Source of the DNA: Mycolicibacterium septicum DSM 44393
GTDB lineage: Bacteria; Actinomycetota; Actinomycetes; Mycobacteriales; Mycobacteriaceae
Direction: 5' to 3'
Length of the DNA stretch: 61,407 nt
Assembly: GCF_000455325.1 (NCBI RefSeq)
Contig: NZ_HG322951.1
Span: 3,002,249-3,063,655 of the forward strand
Under the pieces are notes generated by a model, which searched no databases, was not told where the DNA came from, and saw only the letters and a program-made list of their open reading frames with translations. The translations under genes and the position numbers were made by a program. Below, piece after piece: positions 52,983-61,407 of this stretch (the first letter of the stretch is position 1; every line of letters starts with the position of its first letter).

Positions 52983-54503
52983 ATGACGGCTCTCAACGAC
53001 GCCGAGCGCCAGGGCCTCGCTGCCCGCCTCCCGTCCTGGTTCCCGTCCTGGGGCTTCCTTTCTGCAGTCATCGCGATCGGCGGCATGCAGCTGCTGGCCA
53101 CCATGGACAGCACGGTCGCGATCGTCGCCCTGCCGAGGATCCAGGACGAGCTCGGCCTTTCCGACGCCGGACGTAGCTGGGTCATCACCGCCTACGTCCT
53201 CACCTTCGGCGGTCTGATGCTGCTCGGCGGACGGCTCGGCGACACCATCGGCCGCAAGCGCACCTTCATCGTCGGTGTCGCGTTGTTCATCATCGCCTCG
53301 ATCCTGTGCGGCATCGCCTGGAACGAGGCGACCCTGGTGATCGCCCGGCTGCTGCAGGGTGTCGGCGCGGCGATCGCCTCGCCCACGGGGCTCGCGCTGG
53401 TGGCGACCACCTTCCCCAAGGGACCGGCCCGCAACGCGGCCACCGCGGTGTTCGGCGCCATGACTGCCATCGGCTCCGTGATGGGTCTGGTGGTCGGTGG
53501 TGCCCTCACCGAGTTCTCCTGGCGGTTCGCGTTCCTGGTGAACGTGCCGATCGGCCTGGTGATGCTCTACCTGGCCCGCACCGCGTTGCGCGAGACCAAC
53601 CGGGAGCGGATGAAGCTCGACGCCGCGGGCGCCCTGCTGGCCACCCTGGCCTGCACCGCGGCGGTGTTCGCCTTCACCCAGGGCCCGGAGAGCGGCTGGC
53701 TGGCCCCGGTGACGCTGGGCTCCGGCGCCGTCGCGGCGGTCTGCGGCATCGCCTTCCTGATCGCCGAGCGCAGCGCCGAGAACCCCGTGGTTCCGTTCGA
53801 CCTGTTCCATGAGCGCAACCGGGTCGCCACCTTCGCGGCGATCTTCCTGGCCGGCGGCGTGCTGTTCACCCTGACCGTGCTGATCGGGCTCTACGTCCAG
53901 GACATCCTCGGCTACAGCGCCCTGCACGCCGGTGTCGGCTTCATCCCGTTCGTGATCGGTATGGGCATCGGTCTCGGGGCCTCGTCGCAGATCGTGCGGT
54001 TCTTCCAGCCGCGCATCGTGGTCATCGCGGGCGGCATCCTGGTGCTCGGTGCGATGCTGTACGGCTCGACGCTGCACGCCGGCATCCCTTACTTCCCGAA
54101 CCTGGTGCTGCCCATCACCGTCGGCGGCATCGGTATCGGCATGATCGTGGTGCCGCTGACGCTCTCGGCGATCGCCGGTGTCGGCTTCGACCGGATCGGA
54201 CCGGCCTCGGCCATCGCGCTGATGCTGCAGAACCTGGGCGGCCCGCTGGTGCTGGCCATCATCCAGGCCGTCATCACCTCGCGCACCCTCTATCTGGGTG
54301 GCATCACCGGCCCGGTCAAGGACATGAACGGTCCGCAGCTGGCCGCGCTCGACGCGGGATACACCTACGGGTTGTTGTGGGTGGCCGCGGTCGCGGTCCT
54401 GGTGGGTGTCGCGGCGTTGTTCATCGGCTACACCTCCGAACAGGTTGCCCACGCCCAGGATGTCAAGGAGGCCATCGACGCCGGGGAGATCGAGGTCGAC
54501 TGA
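52983..54503 (+). CDS. efpA: MFS multidrug efflux transporter EfpA
   Basis: 506 residues with about fourteen membrane segments (DHA2/QacA group). Motif A is LLGGRLGDTIGRKR, and other conserved segments are RLLQGVGAAIASPTGLALV and FAFLVNVPIGLVML. It is the mycobacterial EfpA efflux pump, an essential or near-essential protein implicated in drug tolerance in related species. The short leader suggests a near-leaderless start. An inverted repeat CGAGGTC/GACCTCG spans its stop codon. Confidence 0.93.
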   Translation: MTALNDAERQGLAARLPSWFPSWGFLSAVIAIGGMQLLATMDSTVAIVALPRIQDELGLSDAGRSWVITAYVLTFGGLMLLGGRLGDTIGRKRTFIVGVALFIIASILCGIAWNEATLVIARLLQGVGAAIASPTGLALVATTFPKGPARNAATAVFGAMTAIGSVMGLVVGGALTEFSWRFAFLVNVPIGLVMLYLARTALRETNRERMKLDAAGALLATLACTAAVFAFTQGPESGWLAPVTLGSGAVAAVCGIAFLIAERSAENPVVPFDLFHERNRVATFAAIFLAGGVLFTLTVLIGLYVQDILGYSALHAGVGFIPFVIGMGIGLGASSQIVRFFQPRIVVIAGGILVLGAMLYGSTLHAGIPYFPNLVLPITVGGIGIGMIVVPLTLSAIAGVGFDRIGPASAIALMLQNLGGPLVLAIIQAVITSRTLYLGGITGPVKDMNGPQLAALDAGYTYGLLWVAAVAVLVGVAALFIGYTSEQVAHAQDVKEAIDAGEIEVD

Positions 54504-54528
54504 CCTCGTCCTGACCCCGCGTTAGGCT
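54500..54528 (+). promoter_or_regulatory. leaderless promoter of the pterin-dehydratase/VOC gene
   Basis: CTGACC (54500-54505), 17 bp, TAGGCT (54523-54528), with the ATG at 54536 seven bases later. The -35 box overlaps the stop codon of efpA and the CGAGGTC/GACCTCG stem. Confidence 0.6.
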
Positions 54529-54535
54529 GACGCCG

Positions 54536-55210
54536 ATGAACCGCCTGGAGATCTCCGAGGCCATCGGCCCGCTGGGCTGGCGCCTGGTGCTGGGAGCGGT
54601 CTACACCGAGGTACTGGTCCCGTCGATGACTGATGCCGCCGCCGCGGCCGCTCACGCGGTGCGTGCGGCCGGCGCCGATGCGCCACGACACCTTTCGATC
54701 GACATCCGATCCGATCGCGCAGTGCTGCGCCTGCGCACGCGCGACGCGGGTGCGGTGACCGGGCGGGACCTGGAACTGGCCCGTGCGGTGTCCCAGACCC
54801 TCGCCGAGCACGGTTTCGAGCTGAGCGTCGGGCACGGCGCGATCCAGGCGTTGGAGATCGCCATCGACGCCCTCGACATCGATGCGGTTCGGCCGTTCTG
54901 GAAGGCCGTCACGGGCTACATCGACGAGCCCTCGGCAGATCCGGGCTCATCGGATCTCAATGCCGGGCTCATCGATCCGTTCGGCCGCGGCCCGGCCATC
55001 TGGTTTCAGCAGATGGACTCACCGCGCGCCCAACGCAATCGGATCCATCTTGACATCGACGTCACCCACGAGGCCGCGCCGGCCCGGGTCGACGCGGCGC
55101 TGGCCGCCGGCGGCAGGTTGCTCAGTGACCGCAGGGCACCGGCCTTCTGGGTGCTGGCCGACGCGGAGGGCAACGAGGCCTGCATCTGTACCTGGCAGGG
55201 CCGCGACTGA
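54536..55210 (+). CDS. pterin-4a-carbinolamine dehydratase-like domain fused to VOC domain
   Basis: 224 residues. The first ~105 residues resemble the PCD/DCoH fold (LGWRLVLGAVYTEVLVPS and RAVSQTLAEHGFELSVGHG). Residues ~110-220 form a glyoxalase/VOC unit (ALEIAIDALDIDAVRPFWKAVTGY, IHLDIDVTHEAAPARVDAAL, ending EACICTWQG). In family members the PCD part often lacks full activity. Function unknown, but conserved next to efpA and proS in mycobacteria. Confidence 0.75.
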   Translation: MNRLEISEAIGPLGWRLVLGAVYTEVLVPSMTDAAAAAAHAVRAAGADAPRHLSIDIRSDRAVLRLRTRDAGAVTGRDLELARAVSQTLAEHGFELSVGHGAIQALEIAIDALDIDAVRPFWKAVTGYIDEPSADPGSSDLNAGLIDPFGRGPAIWFQQMDSPRAQRNRIHLDIDVTHEAAPARVDAALAAGGRLLSDRRAPAFWVLADAEGNEACICTWQGRD

Positions 55211-55234
55211 GGACACGCTTTAAGGTTGTCGCCT

Positions 55235-56998
55235 GTGATCACCCGCATGTCCGAGCTGTTCCTGCGAACCCTGCGCGACGACCCCGCTGATGCCGAAGTG
55301 CCCAGCCACAAGCTGCTGATCCGGGCCGGCTACGTCCGTCCGGTCGGCCCCGGTATCTACAGCTGGCTGCCGCTGGGCCTGCGGGTGCTGCGCCGGATCG
55401 AGAAGATCGTGCGGGAAGAGATGAACGCGATCGGCGGCCAGGAGATCCTGCTGCCCGCACTGCTGCCGCGTGGCCCGTACGAGACCACCAGCCGGTGGAC
55501 CGAGTACGGCGACACCCTGTTCCGGCTGAAGGACCGGCGAGGCAACGACTATCTGCTCGGGCCGACGCACGAGGAGATCTTCACGCTGACGGTCAAGGGG
55601 GAGTACTCCTCCTACAAGGATTTCCCGGCGATCCTGTACCAGGTCCAGACCAAGTACCGCGACGAGGCACGGCCGCGGGCCGGCATTCTGCGTGGCCGCG
55701 AGTTCGTGATGAAGGACTCGTACTCCTTCGACGTGGACGACGACGGCCTCAAGAACGCCTACCACGCCCACCGTGAGGCGTACCAGAAGATCTTCGGCCG
55801 CCTGGGTGTGCGCTACGTGATCGTGTCGGCGGTCTCGGGCGCGATGGGCGGCAGTGCCTCGGAGGAGTTCCTGGCCGAGAGCGAGGTCGGTGAGGACACG
55901 TTCGTGCGCTGCCTGGATTCCGGGTACGCCGCCAACGTCGAAGCGGTGATCACCCGGGCGCCGGCGCCCCTGCCGATCGACGGGCAGCCCGAGGCGCAGG
56001 TACACGACACCCCGGACACGCCGACCATCGCGACACTGGTCGACTGGGCCAATTCGGCTGACCTGGCACAGTTCTCGGGACGTGAGGTGACCGCCGCCGA
56101 CACCCTGAAGAACGTTCTGCTCAAGACCCGTGAGCCGGGCGGTGACTGGGAGCTGCTGGCCATCGGCGTGCCCGGTGACCGTGAGGTCGACGAGAAGCGC
56201 CTGGGCGCCGCGCTGGAGCCGGCCGAGTTCGCGCTGCTCGACGAAGCCGACTTCGCCAAGAACCCGTTCCTGGTCAAGGGCTACGTCGGACCGAAGGCGC
56301 TGCTGGACAACGAGGTTCGCTACCTCGTCGATCCGCGCGTGGTGGACGGCACGGCGTGGATCACCGGCGCCGACGCCCCCAACAAGCACGTGGTCGGCCT
56401 GGTCGCCGGCCGCGACTTCACCGCCGACGGAACCATCGAGGCCGCCGACGTCCGCGACGGTGACCCGTCACCGGACGGTGCCGGCGTGCTGACCTCGGCG
56501 CGGGGCATCGAGATCGGCCACATCTTCCAGCTGGGCCGCAAGTACGCCGATGCCTTCACCGCCGACGTTCTCGGCGAGGACGGCAAGCCGGTGCGGCTGA
56601 CGATGGGGTCCTACGGCATCGGGGTGTCCCGCATGGTCGCGGTGATCGCCGAGCAGCAGCACGACGACCTGGGCCTGCGGTGGCCGGCGGCCGTCGCGCC
56701 GTTCGACGTGCACGTGGTCGTGGCGAACAAGGACGACGCCGCCCGGACCGGCGCCACCGAACTGGTCGCCGCCCTGGACCGGCTGGGCCACGAGGTGCTG
56801 TTCGACGATCGCAAGGCCTCGCCGGGCGTGAAGTTCAAGGACGCCGAGCTGCTGGGCATGCCGTGGATCGTGGTGGTCGGTCGGGGCTTCGCCGATGGTG
56901 TGGTGGAGCTGCGCAACCGGTTCACCGGCGAGAACCGCGAGATCGCGGTCGACGACGCCGCGACCGAGATCTCGGCGGCGCTCAGCGACGTCCGCTGA
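55235..56998 (+). CDS. proS: prolyl-tRNA synthetase
   Basis: 587 residues from GTG 55235 (the frame is open from 55226). Bacterial-type ProRS with class II motifs: [18 protein letters not shown] start, motif 1 around [13 protein letters not shown], motif 2 [21 protein letters not shown], an INS editing domain (about 225-405), and motif 3 [10 protein letters not shown]. It charges tRNA-Pro and clears Ala-tRNA-Pro. TAAGGT at 55221-55226 lies eight bases before the start. A strong hairpin follows its stop. Confidence 0.96.
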   Translation: MITRMSELFLRTLRDDPADAEVPSHKLLIRAGYVRPVGPGIYSWLPLGLRVLRRIEKIVREEMNAIGGQEILLPALLPRGPYETTSRWTEYGDTLFRLKDRRGNDYLLGPTHEEIFTLTVKGEYSSYKDFPAILYQVQTKYRDEARPRAGILRGREFVMKDSYSFDVDDDGLKNAYHAHREAYQKIFGRLGVRYVIVSAVSGAMGGSASEEFLAESEVGEDTFVRCLDSGYAANVEAVITRAPAPLPIDGQPEAQVHDTPDTPTIATLVDWANSADLAQFSGREVTAADTLKNVLLKTREPGGDWELLAIGVPGDREVDEKRLGAALEPAEFALLDEADFAKNPFLVKGYVGPKALLDNEVRYLVDPRVVDGTAWITGADAPNKHVVGLVAGRDFTADGTIEAADVRDGDPSPDGAGVLTSARGIEIGHIFQLGRKYADAFTADVLGEDGKPVRLTMGSYGIGVSRMVAVIAEQQHDDLGLRWPAAVAPFDVHVVVANKDDAARTGATELVAALDRLGHEVLFDDRKASPGVKFKDAELLGMPWIVVVGRGFADGVVELRNRFTGENREIAVDDAATEISAALSDVR

Positions 56999-57003
56999 CG
57001 ATG

Positions 57004-57034
57004 CCGGTGCGCTGACAACCGGTCAGCGCACCGG
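57004..57034. terminator. bidirectional hairpin terminator between proS and ABM-like gene
   Basis: A perfect 13-bp stem (57004-57016 with 57022-57034) and a 5-base loop begins five bases after the proS stop and ends eleven bases before the convergent gene's stop. It can terminate both transcripts. There is no long U-run, which is usual for mycobacterial terminators. Confidence 0.75.
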
Positions 57035-57045
57035 AACGCTTTGGC

Positions 57046-57666
57046 TCACGCCAACTCGGGCACCCGCAGGTGGGCGAGGGCCAACTCGAACTCGCATTCG
57101 TTGAGTTCCTCGGCGCCGACTTCACGGATCGACGAAGTCTTCAGCGCGCTGGCCCGCTCCTTGCTCCGTTCCATCGCTTCGCGGCTGTCGAACGACGCCG
57201 ACGACACACCACGCCCGGATGCGCGGTCGACCATCAGGCTGGCGCTGCAGAACCCGTCGAGGTCTTCCATCGCGGGCAGCACGGACGCCTTGTAGTGCTC
57301 GATGCCGCCGTCGATCTGGCCCGGCTCAAGCTGTGCCCATGTCGCCCGGACACACGCGCCCTCGTGGGTGCGATGGTCGCGGTGCAGGACGGCGATCTCC
57401 CACTCTTCGACGGTTGCGGTGCCCCCGAATGCTTCCACCGCCTGCGCCCGCAGCGGCGCTGCCCGCTCGGCGCTCGCGTGCATCGCTTCTTCGGTCTCCC
57501 AGGCGGTGGTGGCGATGCACCGGCCGGATTCGCGATCGACCAGCAACGAGATGCCGACACAGCCGTCCATCGCCTGCAGAGCGGGCATGACCTCGTCGCG
57601 AACATGCGCGATACCGGCGTCGATCGCGTCGGTTTGCGCCTGGACAGTGGTAGAGCGTGCGTACAC
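57046..57666 (-). CDS. protein with two tandem ABM-like (dimeric alpha-beta barrel) domains
   Basis: 206 residues from GTG 57666 with an AAGGGGG ribosome site; the open frame extends to 57768. Two repeats of about 95 residues are visible, each with a helix ([20 protein letters not shown] and [17 protein letters not shown]), then a Gly-Cys/Phe-Cys segment, LLVDRESGR / LMVDRASGR, and ERA...[10 protein letters not shown]. This is an internal duplication of an antibiotic-biosynthesis-monooxygenase-like fold. Catalytic role unknown. Convergent with proS. Confidence 0.7.
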   Translation of the reverse strand: MYARSTTVQAQTDAIDAGIAHVRDEVMPALQAMDGCVGISLLVDRESGRCIATTAWETEEAMHASAERAAPLRAQAVEAFGGTATVEEWEIAVLHRDHRTHEGACVRATWAQLEPGQIDGGIEHYKASVLPAMEDLDGFCSASLMVDRASGRGVSSASFDSREAMERSKERASALKTSSIREVGAEELNECEFELALAHLRVPELA

Positions 57667-57812
57667 GATCCACCCCCTTTGTTCGGGGCGGCGCCCCGGT
57701 GGCGCCACCGGTCCGATCTCTACCTTTCGCTCGGCGAGCGGACGTTGCAATGGCCCCCGCGGCATCAATTACCGGGTGCAATCAAAGGGATCCGGGGATC
57801 GCTTGCGCGGCG

Positions 57813-58292
57813 CTACTCGCCCCCGCCGGGGAAGGCGACGGTCACCGGCCAGGTGTTCAGGATCGCGCGCCATCTGGCCGCGGTGACGGCCGTCTCCGAC
57901 AGCGCGGTGATCGCGAACGCGCGGTCGTCGGTGCTGGTGGCTTGTTCGAGCACCGCACGCCAAGCCACCGAGGTGTCCTCCTCCATGCGTATCGCGAGGT
58001 TGGCGGCATCGTTCGGATCGGTCACCGGTGCGGGCAGCTGATAGCCGGCCGCGGGCAGCGGCGGCGTGACCGACCGCGCCTCGAGCTGGGCTATGGCGGC
58101 CTCGCGGCGTGCGCGGTGTTCGGCCATCGCCGTGGCCACCAGGGCGTTGTCCTCGGCCGTCGAATGGGCCGATACCAGCCCGTAGCCGTAGATCGCCCCG
58201 TGCTCGACGGCGACGGCGTCGAACAGGGCGGCATCGGCGGCCGTCGTCGGGCGGGTGGGCGAGGTGGTCGATCGTGGTCCAGGCGAGGTCAC
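57813..58292 (-). CDS. DUF4439 ferritin-like protein (Rv2844-like)
   Basis: 159 residues from GTG 58292, overlapping the stop of the upstream gene (GTGA). The sequence is all-helical, with DAALFDAVAVEHGAIYGYGLV and MEEDTSVAWRAVLEQAT, and matches the ferritin-like DUF4439 family. A GGGAGGT ribosome site precedes the start. It is translationally coupled to the lipoprotein gene, so the two proteins probably act together, perhaps at the cell surface. Metal-binding Glu/His residues are not all obvious. Confidence 0.75.
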   Translation of the reverse strand: MTSPGPRSTTSPTRPTTAADAALFDAVAVEHGAIYGYGLVSAHSTAEDNALVATAMAEHRARREAAIAQLEARSVTPPLPAAGYQLPAPVTDPNDAANLAIRMEEDTSVAWRAVLEQATSTDDRAFAITALSETAVTAARWRAILNTWPVTVAFPGGGE

Positions 58293-58813
58293 TGTGCACC
58301 TCCCAGCGCGACGGTGTGGGCGGCGGTGCACGAGGCGGCGATGGATCCGAGGAGACCGGCGCGATAGCCGGAGAGCCTGCGCGCCAGACCGGCGGCCCGG
58401 TCCGCGGACTCCTTGAGCGCGTTGACCACGTCGCCGACGCCGGGTGCGGACGCGTCCGCACCCGCGCTCGGGGTTGCCTTGGGCGTGCTTCTGGTGGTGC
58501 TGGTGGCGGTGTCCGCCGGGGCCGAACCCGTCATCCGGGTCAACTCGTCGGCCAGGGCTTTGGCATGTGCGCTGCGATCGCTCGCCACCGCGTTCAGTGC
58601 CCGGGTCGCCGCTGCCTGCGGGGGCTGGGCGGCCGCCGCCTCGGCGGCCAGCGCACTGTCGGCACGCGCCCGGTCCCACTGCGCGGTCAGGTCGTCCACT
58701 TCGGGTTGAGGCGTCGTCGTACTGCACGCGGCGGCGGTGGCGCCCATCAGGGCAAGGGCCGCGGCCGAGACCAGTACGCGCCGCCGGCTGATGTCTGCAT
58801 GGGCGCTCGGCAC
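58289..58813 (-). CDS. Tat-type lipoprotein (Rv2843-like)
   Basis: 174 residues from GTG 58813; the frame is open to 58888. The N terminus SRRRVLVSAAALALMGATAAAC has a twin-Arg motif and lipobox, so it is exported by the Tat system as a lipoprotein. The mature part is Ala/Ser/Thr-rich and helical. The stop overlaps the DUF4439 start. It is divergent from the rimP-nusA unit. Function unknown. Confidence 0.72.
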   Translation of the reverse strand: MPSAHADISRRRVLVSAAALALMGATAAACSTTTPQPEVDDLTAQWDRARADSALAAEAAAAQPPQAAATRALNAVASDRSAHAKALADELTRMTGSAPADTATSTTRSTPKATPSAGADASAPGVGDVVNALKESADRAAGLARRLSGYRAGLLGSIAASCTAAHTVALGGAQ

Positions 58814-58909
58814 GTGAACATCCTGCCATTGCTGTCGCGCCCGGCTGACGCGGCGCTGACCGGCGGGCCGCCGCCGGGGCGACGACATTCGCCACGCACC
58901 AGATTGCGA

Positions 58910-58942
58910 TTGACAGTTGCTGCCGCGGGCCTGGCGTATCGT
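58910..58942 (+). promoter_or_regulatory. possible promoter of the rimP-nusA operon
   Basis: TTGACA at 58910-58915 is a perfect -35 hexamer and TATCGT at 58937-58942 fits a -10, but the 21-bp spacing is longer than the usual 16-19 bp, so the pairing is tentative. The gap of 208 bp also holds the divergent lipoprotein promoter. Confidence 0.35.
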
Positions 58943-59021
58943 GAATAGGCGATTCCGGGGCCGATCCAGGTGGCTGGCCCTGGCATTCGTGTCGGAGACA
59001 ATTCAAGATGAGGAGCTCGCC

Positions 59022-59567
59022 GTGGCACCGGATCCAAAGTTGCGGTCTGCGGATTTGCCGTCGCAGACGCAGGTGATCGAGCTACTTGACGGCGAGTTCG
59101 CGCGCGCCGGTTACGAAATCGACGATGTCGTGGTCGACGCTTCGGTTCGCCCAGCCCGTATCACCGTGATCGCCGACGGCGACCAGGGTCTCGATCTCGA
59201 TACCCTGGCAGCGCTGTCGCGGACGGCGGCGGAGTTGCTCGATCAGCTCGCACAGGGCGACACGCCGTATGTGCTCGATGTCACCTCGCCGGGTGTGGAC
59301 CGCCCGTTGACCCAGCCCAAGCATTTTCGTCGCGCCCGTGGGCGCAAGGCCGAGCTGACGCTGGCCGACGGTTCGGCGTTCACCGGCAGGCTCGGGGAAA
59401 CCGACGGCGAGGTGCTGAAAGTCGTGGTGCCAGAAGGGCGGGACTTGGCCATCCGTGAGGTTGCGCTTGCTGATATCGCCAAAGCTGTTGTGCAAGTGGA
59501 GTTTTCACCTCCGAACCGACGTGAATTGGAACTGTCGGGCGAAACCGGGAAGGGGGCCGGGGAATGA
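59022..59567 (+). CDS. rimP: ribosome maturation factor RimP
   Basis: 181 residues from GTG 59022 (AGGAG ribosome site); GTG 58992 and the open frame to 58917 are alternatives. RimP blocks are [71 protein letters not shown] and VQVEFSPP. It assists 30S subunit assembly. Its stop overlaps the nusA start (ATGA) by four bases. Confidence 0.94.
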   Translation: MAPDPKLRSADLPSQTQVIELLDGEFARAGYEIDDVVVDASVRPARITVIADGDQGLDLDTLAALSRTAAELLDQLAQGDTPYVLDVTSPGVDRPLTQPKHFRRARGRKAELTLADGSAFTGRLGETDGEVLKVVVPEGRDLAIREVALADIAKAVVQVEFSPPNRRELELSGETGKGAGE

Positions 59568-60592
59568 ACATCGACATGGCGGCACTGCACGCCATCGAGG
59601 CGGACAAGGGCATCACCGTCGACGTGGTCGTGGAGACCATCAAATCGGCATTGCTCACCGCATATCGGCACACCGAAGGGCATGAGCCCGACGCGCGGAT
59701 CGACATCGATCGCAAGACCGGTGTGGTCAAGGTGATGGCCCGCCAGACCGATGCCGACGGCAACGTCCTACATGAATGGGATGACACGCCAGAGGGATTC
59801 GGCAGGATCGCGGCGACCACGGCCCGGCAGGTGATCCTGCAGCGGTTGCGCGACGCCGAGAACGAGAAGACCTACGGGGAGTTCGCGGCGCACGAGGGCG
59901 ACATCGTCGCCGGCGTGATCCAGCGCGATGCCCGGGCCAACGCCCGCGGGCTGGTCGTGGTGCGGATCGGCAGCGAGACCAAGGGGTCTGAAGGCGTGAT
60001 CCCCAGCGCCGAGCAGGTGCCGGGGGAGCGCTACGAACACGGCGACCGGCTGCGCTGCTACGTCGTCGGCGTCACCCGCGGGGCCCGCGAGCCGTTGATC
60101 ACGCTGTCCCGCACCCACCCGAACCTGGTCCGCAAGCTGTTTTCCCTCGAGGTGCCAGAGATCGCCGACGGGTCCGTGGAGATCGTGGCGGTGGCCCGGG
60201 AGGCCGGGCACCGGTCCAAGATCGCGGTGGCCTCGCGGGTGCCCGGGCTGAACGCCAAGGGGGCGTGCATCGGCCCGATGGGCCAGCGGGTGCGCAATGT
60301 GATGAGCGAATTGTCCGGCGAGAAGATCGACATCATCGACTACGACGAGGACCCCGCCCGGTTCGTCGCCAACGCCCTGTCACCTGCCAAGGTGGTGTCC
60401 GTGTCGGTGATCGATGAGGCCGCCCGGGCGGCCCGGGTGATCGTGCCGGACTTCCAGCTCTCGCTCGCGATCGGCAAGGAAGGGCAAAACGCCAGGTTGG
60501 CGGCTCGGCTCACTGGTTGGCGGATCGATATCCGCAGCGATGCGGCGCCGCAGCCCGACCAGGATGTCCGGCCCGGGGCGGTACACGATTGA
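59564..60592 (+). CDS. nusA: transcription termination/antitermination factor NusA
   Basis: 342 residues. The N-terminal RNA polymerase-binding domain begins [25 protein letters not shown]. An S1 domain follows (about 120-195), then KH1 and KH2 with [46 protein letters not shown] and [22 protein letters not shown]. It controls pausing, termination and rRNA antitermination. Conserved in order with rimP, ylxR and infB. Confidence 0.96.
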   Translation: MNIDMAALHAIEADKGITVDVVVETIKSALLTAYRHTEGHEPDARIDIDRKTGVVKVMARQTDADGNVLHEWDDTPEGFGRIAATTARQVILQRLRDAENEKTYGEFAAHEGDIVAGVIQRDARANARGLVVVRIGSETKGSEGVIPSAEQVPGERYEHGDRLRCYVVGVTRGAREPLITLSRTHPNLVRKLFSLEVPEIADGSVEIVAVAREAGHRSKIAVASRVPGLNAKGACIGPMGQRVRNVMSELSGEKIDIIDYDEDPARFVANALSPAKVVSVSVIDEAARAARVIVPDFQLSLAIGKEGQNARLAARLTGWRIDIRSDAAPQPDQDVRPGAVHD

Positions 60593-60643
60593 CAGTAGTG
60601 ACCGGCGTTTCGGACCACAGCCCTCGGGGCGGTAGACTCAGCC

Positions 60644-61036
60644 GTGATCCAGCGCGAGACTCCGGCTCTGACGCATCGAAGCACCTCCGACACCTCTGTC
60701 GGACCAGTGCGGACCTGCATCGGATGCCGGAAGCGAGAGTTGGCCGCCGAGTTGCTCCGAGTGGTCGCGGTAACCGACGGGAACGGGACGAGTTCCGTAA
60801 CCGTTGATACCGAGGCAAGCCTGCCAGGGCGTGGTGCGTGGCTGCACCCCGACCAGCAGTGCGCGCAGATGGCAGTGCGGCGACGAGCCTTCGTCCGAGC
60901 GTTGCGACTCACCGGTTCACCGGATACATCCGCGGTGATCGAGTACGTCGAGAGTGTCTGTGAACTTCACCGGCACGCTGGCGGGCCCGGTTCCCCGGCA
61001 ACAGAACAGGTAGCGAAGAACATGAGCACACCGTGA
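60644..61036 (+). CDS. ylxR: YlxR/DUF448 RNA-binding protein
   Basis: 130 residues from GTG 60644. The YlxR core has [20 protein letters not shown] (from residue 22) and [15 protein letters not shown], while the ~30-residue tail is lineage-specific. The GTG is six bases after TAGACT (60633-60638), which supports this start and a leaderless transcript; GTG 60707 is an alternative. It lies between nusA and infB as in most bacteria, and probably binds RNA. Confidence 0.88.
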   Translation: MIQRETPALTHRSTSDTSVGPVRTCIGCRKRELAAELLRVVAVTDGNGTSSVTVDTEASLPGRGAWLHPDQQCAQMAVRRRAFVRALRLTGSPDTSAVIEYVESVCELHRHAGGPGSPATEQVAKNMSTP

Positions 61037-61115
61037 AGTCCCGATGACCATGCGTCATAGCTAAACCCGAGGCGCGGCGCCTACCACCGCTGTTGCCTCC
61101 AGACGAGGAGATGTA

Positions 61116-61407
61116 GTGGCAGCAGGTAAGGCCCGTGTGCACGAGTTGGCAAAGGAACTCGGTGTCACCAGCAAGGACCTCTTAGCCAAGCTCAAAGAGC
61201 AAGGCGAGTTCGTCAAGTCGGCGTCCTCCACTGTGGAGGCGCCGGTCGCGCGTCGGCTGCGCGAATCGTTCGGCACAAAGGCCGGCGGTAAGAAGCCCGA
61301 AGACAAGCCCCGCCCGCAGGGTGGAGCCGCGCCCGCGGCACCCAAGCCCGGGGCTCCCAGCCCCGCGACGGCGGCCAAGCCGGCTCCGGCCAAGCCCGCC
61401 GCGCCCG
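61116..61407 (+). CDS. infB: translation initiation factor IF-2, N-terminal fragment
   Basis: 97 codons are present before the window ends. The start is GTG 61116 with an AGGAG ribosome site. The IF2-N domain is clear ([49 protein letters not shown]). An Ala/Pro/Lys/Gly-rich linker then begins, as usual in mycobacterial IF-2. The GTPase domain lies outside the window. Confidence 0.95.
   Translation, partial: MAAGKARVHELAKELGVTSKDLLAKLKEQGEFVKSASSTVEAPVARRLRESFGTKAGGKKPEDKPRPQGGAAPAAPKPGAPSPATAAKPAPAKPAAP

Noticed and set aside
52686..54452. A 588-codon minus-strand frame opposite efpA
   Set aside because: It is rich in His, Arg, Asp and Gln runs typical of an antisense shadow, while efpA on the other strand has complete MFS motifs.
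1..61407. CRISPR arrays, insertion sequences, prophage genes, tRNA or rRNA
   Set aside because: No regularly spaced repeats, transposase or integrase motifs were seen, and no cloverleaf-like or ribosomal sequence was recognised by eye.

Overview
The window looks like a GC-rich mycobacterial chromosome segment, most likely from a fast-growing Mycolicibacterium-type species. The evidence is a set of mycobacterial hallmarks: mycothione reductase, the Rip1 intramembrane protease, EfpA, F420-dependent luciferase-like enzymes, a Ddn-type deazaflavin protein, a SigI-like ECF factor, and frequent GTG/TTG starts and leaderless promoters. From dxr (about 10.9 kb) to infB (right edge) the gene order follows, with insertions, the M. 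tuberculosis block Rv2870c to Rv2839c (dxr, rip1, ispG, GNAT, pbp, mapB, glnA4, glutamine hydrolase, aldC, SDR, nicT, mtr, hydrolase, mqo, GNAT, chelatase, cobO, cobB, cysG, efpA, proS, rimP, nusA, ylxR, infB). No rRNA, tRNA, CRISPR array, insertion sequence or phage gene was seen. The longest gene-free gaps are about 210 bp, all between divergent genes.

Layout. 1-9.0 kb: hydrolase fragment, orphan EspI/MinD-like ATPase, SRPBCC and DUF427 proteins, TesB-like thioesterase, DUF2631 membrane protein, photolyase, F420-type oxidoreductase, a ribbon-helix-helix protein with a DUF4097 partner, and a Ddn-type protein. 9.0-10.8 kb: NmrA-type reductase divergent from a sigI-like ECF sigma gene; both face an identical ECF-type promoter motif. 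10.9-14.4 kb: dxr-rip1-ispG, two MEP-pathway enzymes flanking the site-2 protease. 14.5-19.1 kb: GNAT, peroxiredoxin-like gene and divergent TetR with a clear operator, lipoprotein PBP, DUF1707 protein. 19.1-22.5 kb: thioesterase, then a sulfotransferase/DUF1214 operon divergent from its own TetR. 22.5-34.8 kb: mapB followed by about 11.5 kb absent from this place in M. tuberculosis: cobQ, a lipoprotein, a small hydrolase, the two-gene N-acetylglutaminylglutamine amide (NAGGN) osmolyte module, a SWIM-SNF2 helicase and an APC permease. 35.0-40.1 kb: a gamma-glutamylation type amine-catabolic operon (GlnA4, class I amidotransferase hydrolase, aldehyde dehydrogenase, SDR, GntR). 40.1-41.6 kb: ArsR regulator and NiCoT Ni/Co transporter. 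41.6-47.7 kb: mtr, hydrolase, F420 oxidoreductase and divergent TetR, mqo, GNAT. 47.7-52.9 kb: ChlI/D-type chelatase, cobO, cobB, cysG, a corrinoid/siroheme block. 53-61.4 kb: efpA, a pterin-dehydratase/VOC fusion, proS, a duplicated-domain ABM-like protein, two small genes, and rimP-nusA-ylxR-infB.

How the genes work together. Co/Ni uptake (NicT), ChlI/D chelatase, CobO, CobB, CobQ and CysG form a scattered corrinoid toolkit. The permease-GlnA4-hydrolase-AldC-SDR-GntR set forms a plausible uptake and degradation route for an amine. The two-gene NAGGN module suggests osmoprotection. The most notable regulatory signals are the paired GTAACT-N16-CGTC promoters between sigI and the NmrA gene, a perfect palindrome in front of the ribbon-helix-helix/DUF4097 pair, an operator overlapping a leaderless promoter in front of nicT, and dual palindromes at two TetR-controlled divergent loci.
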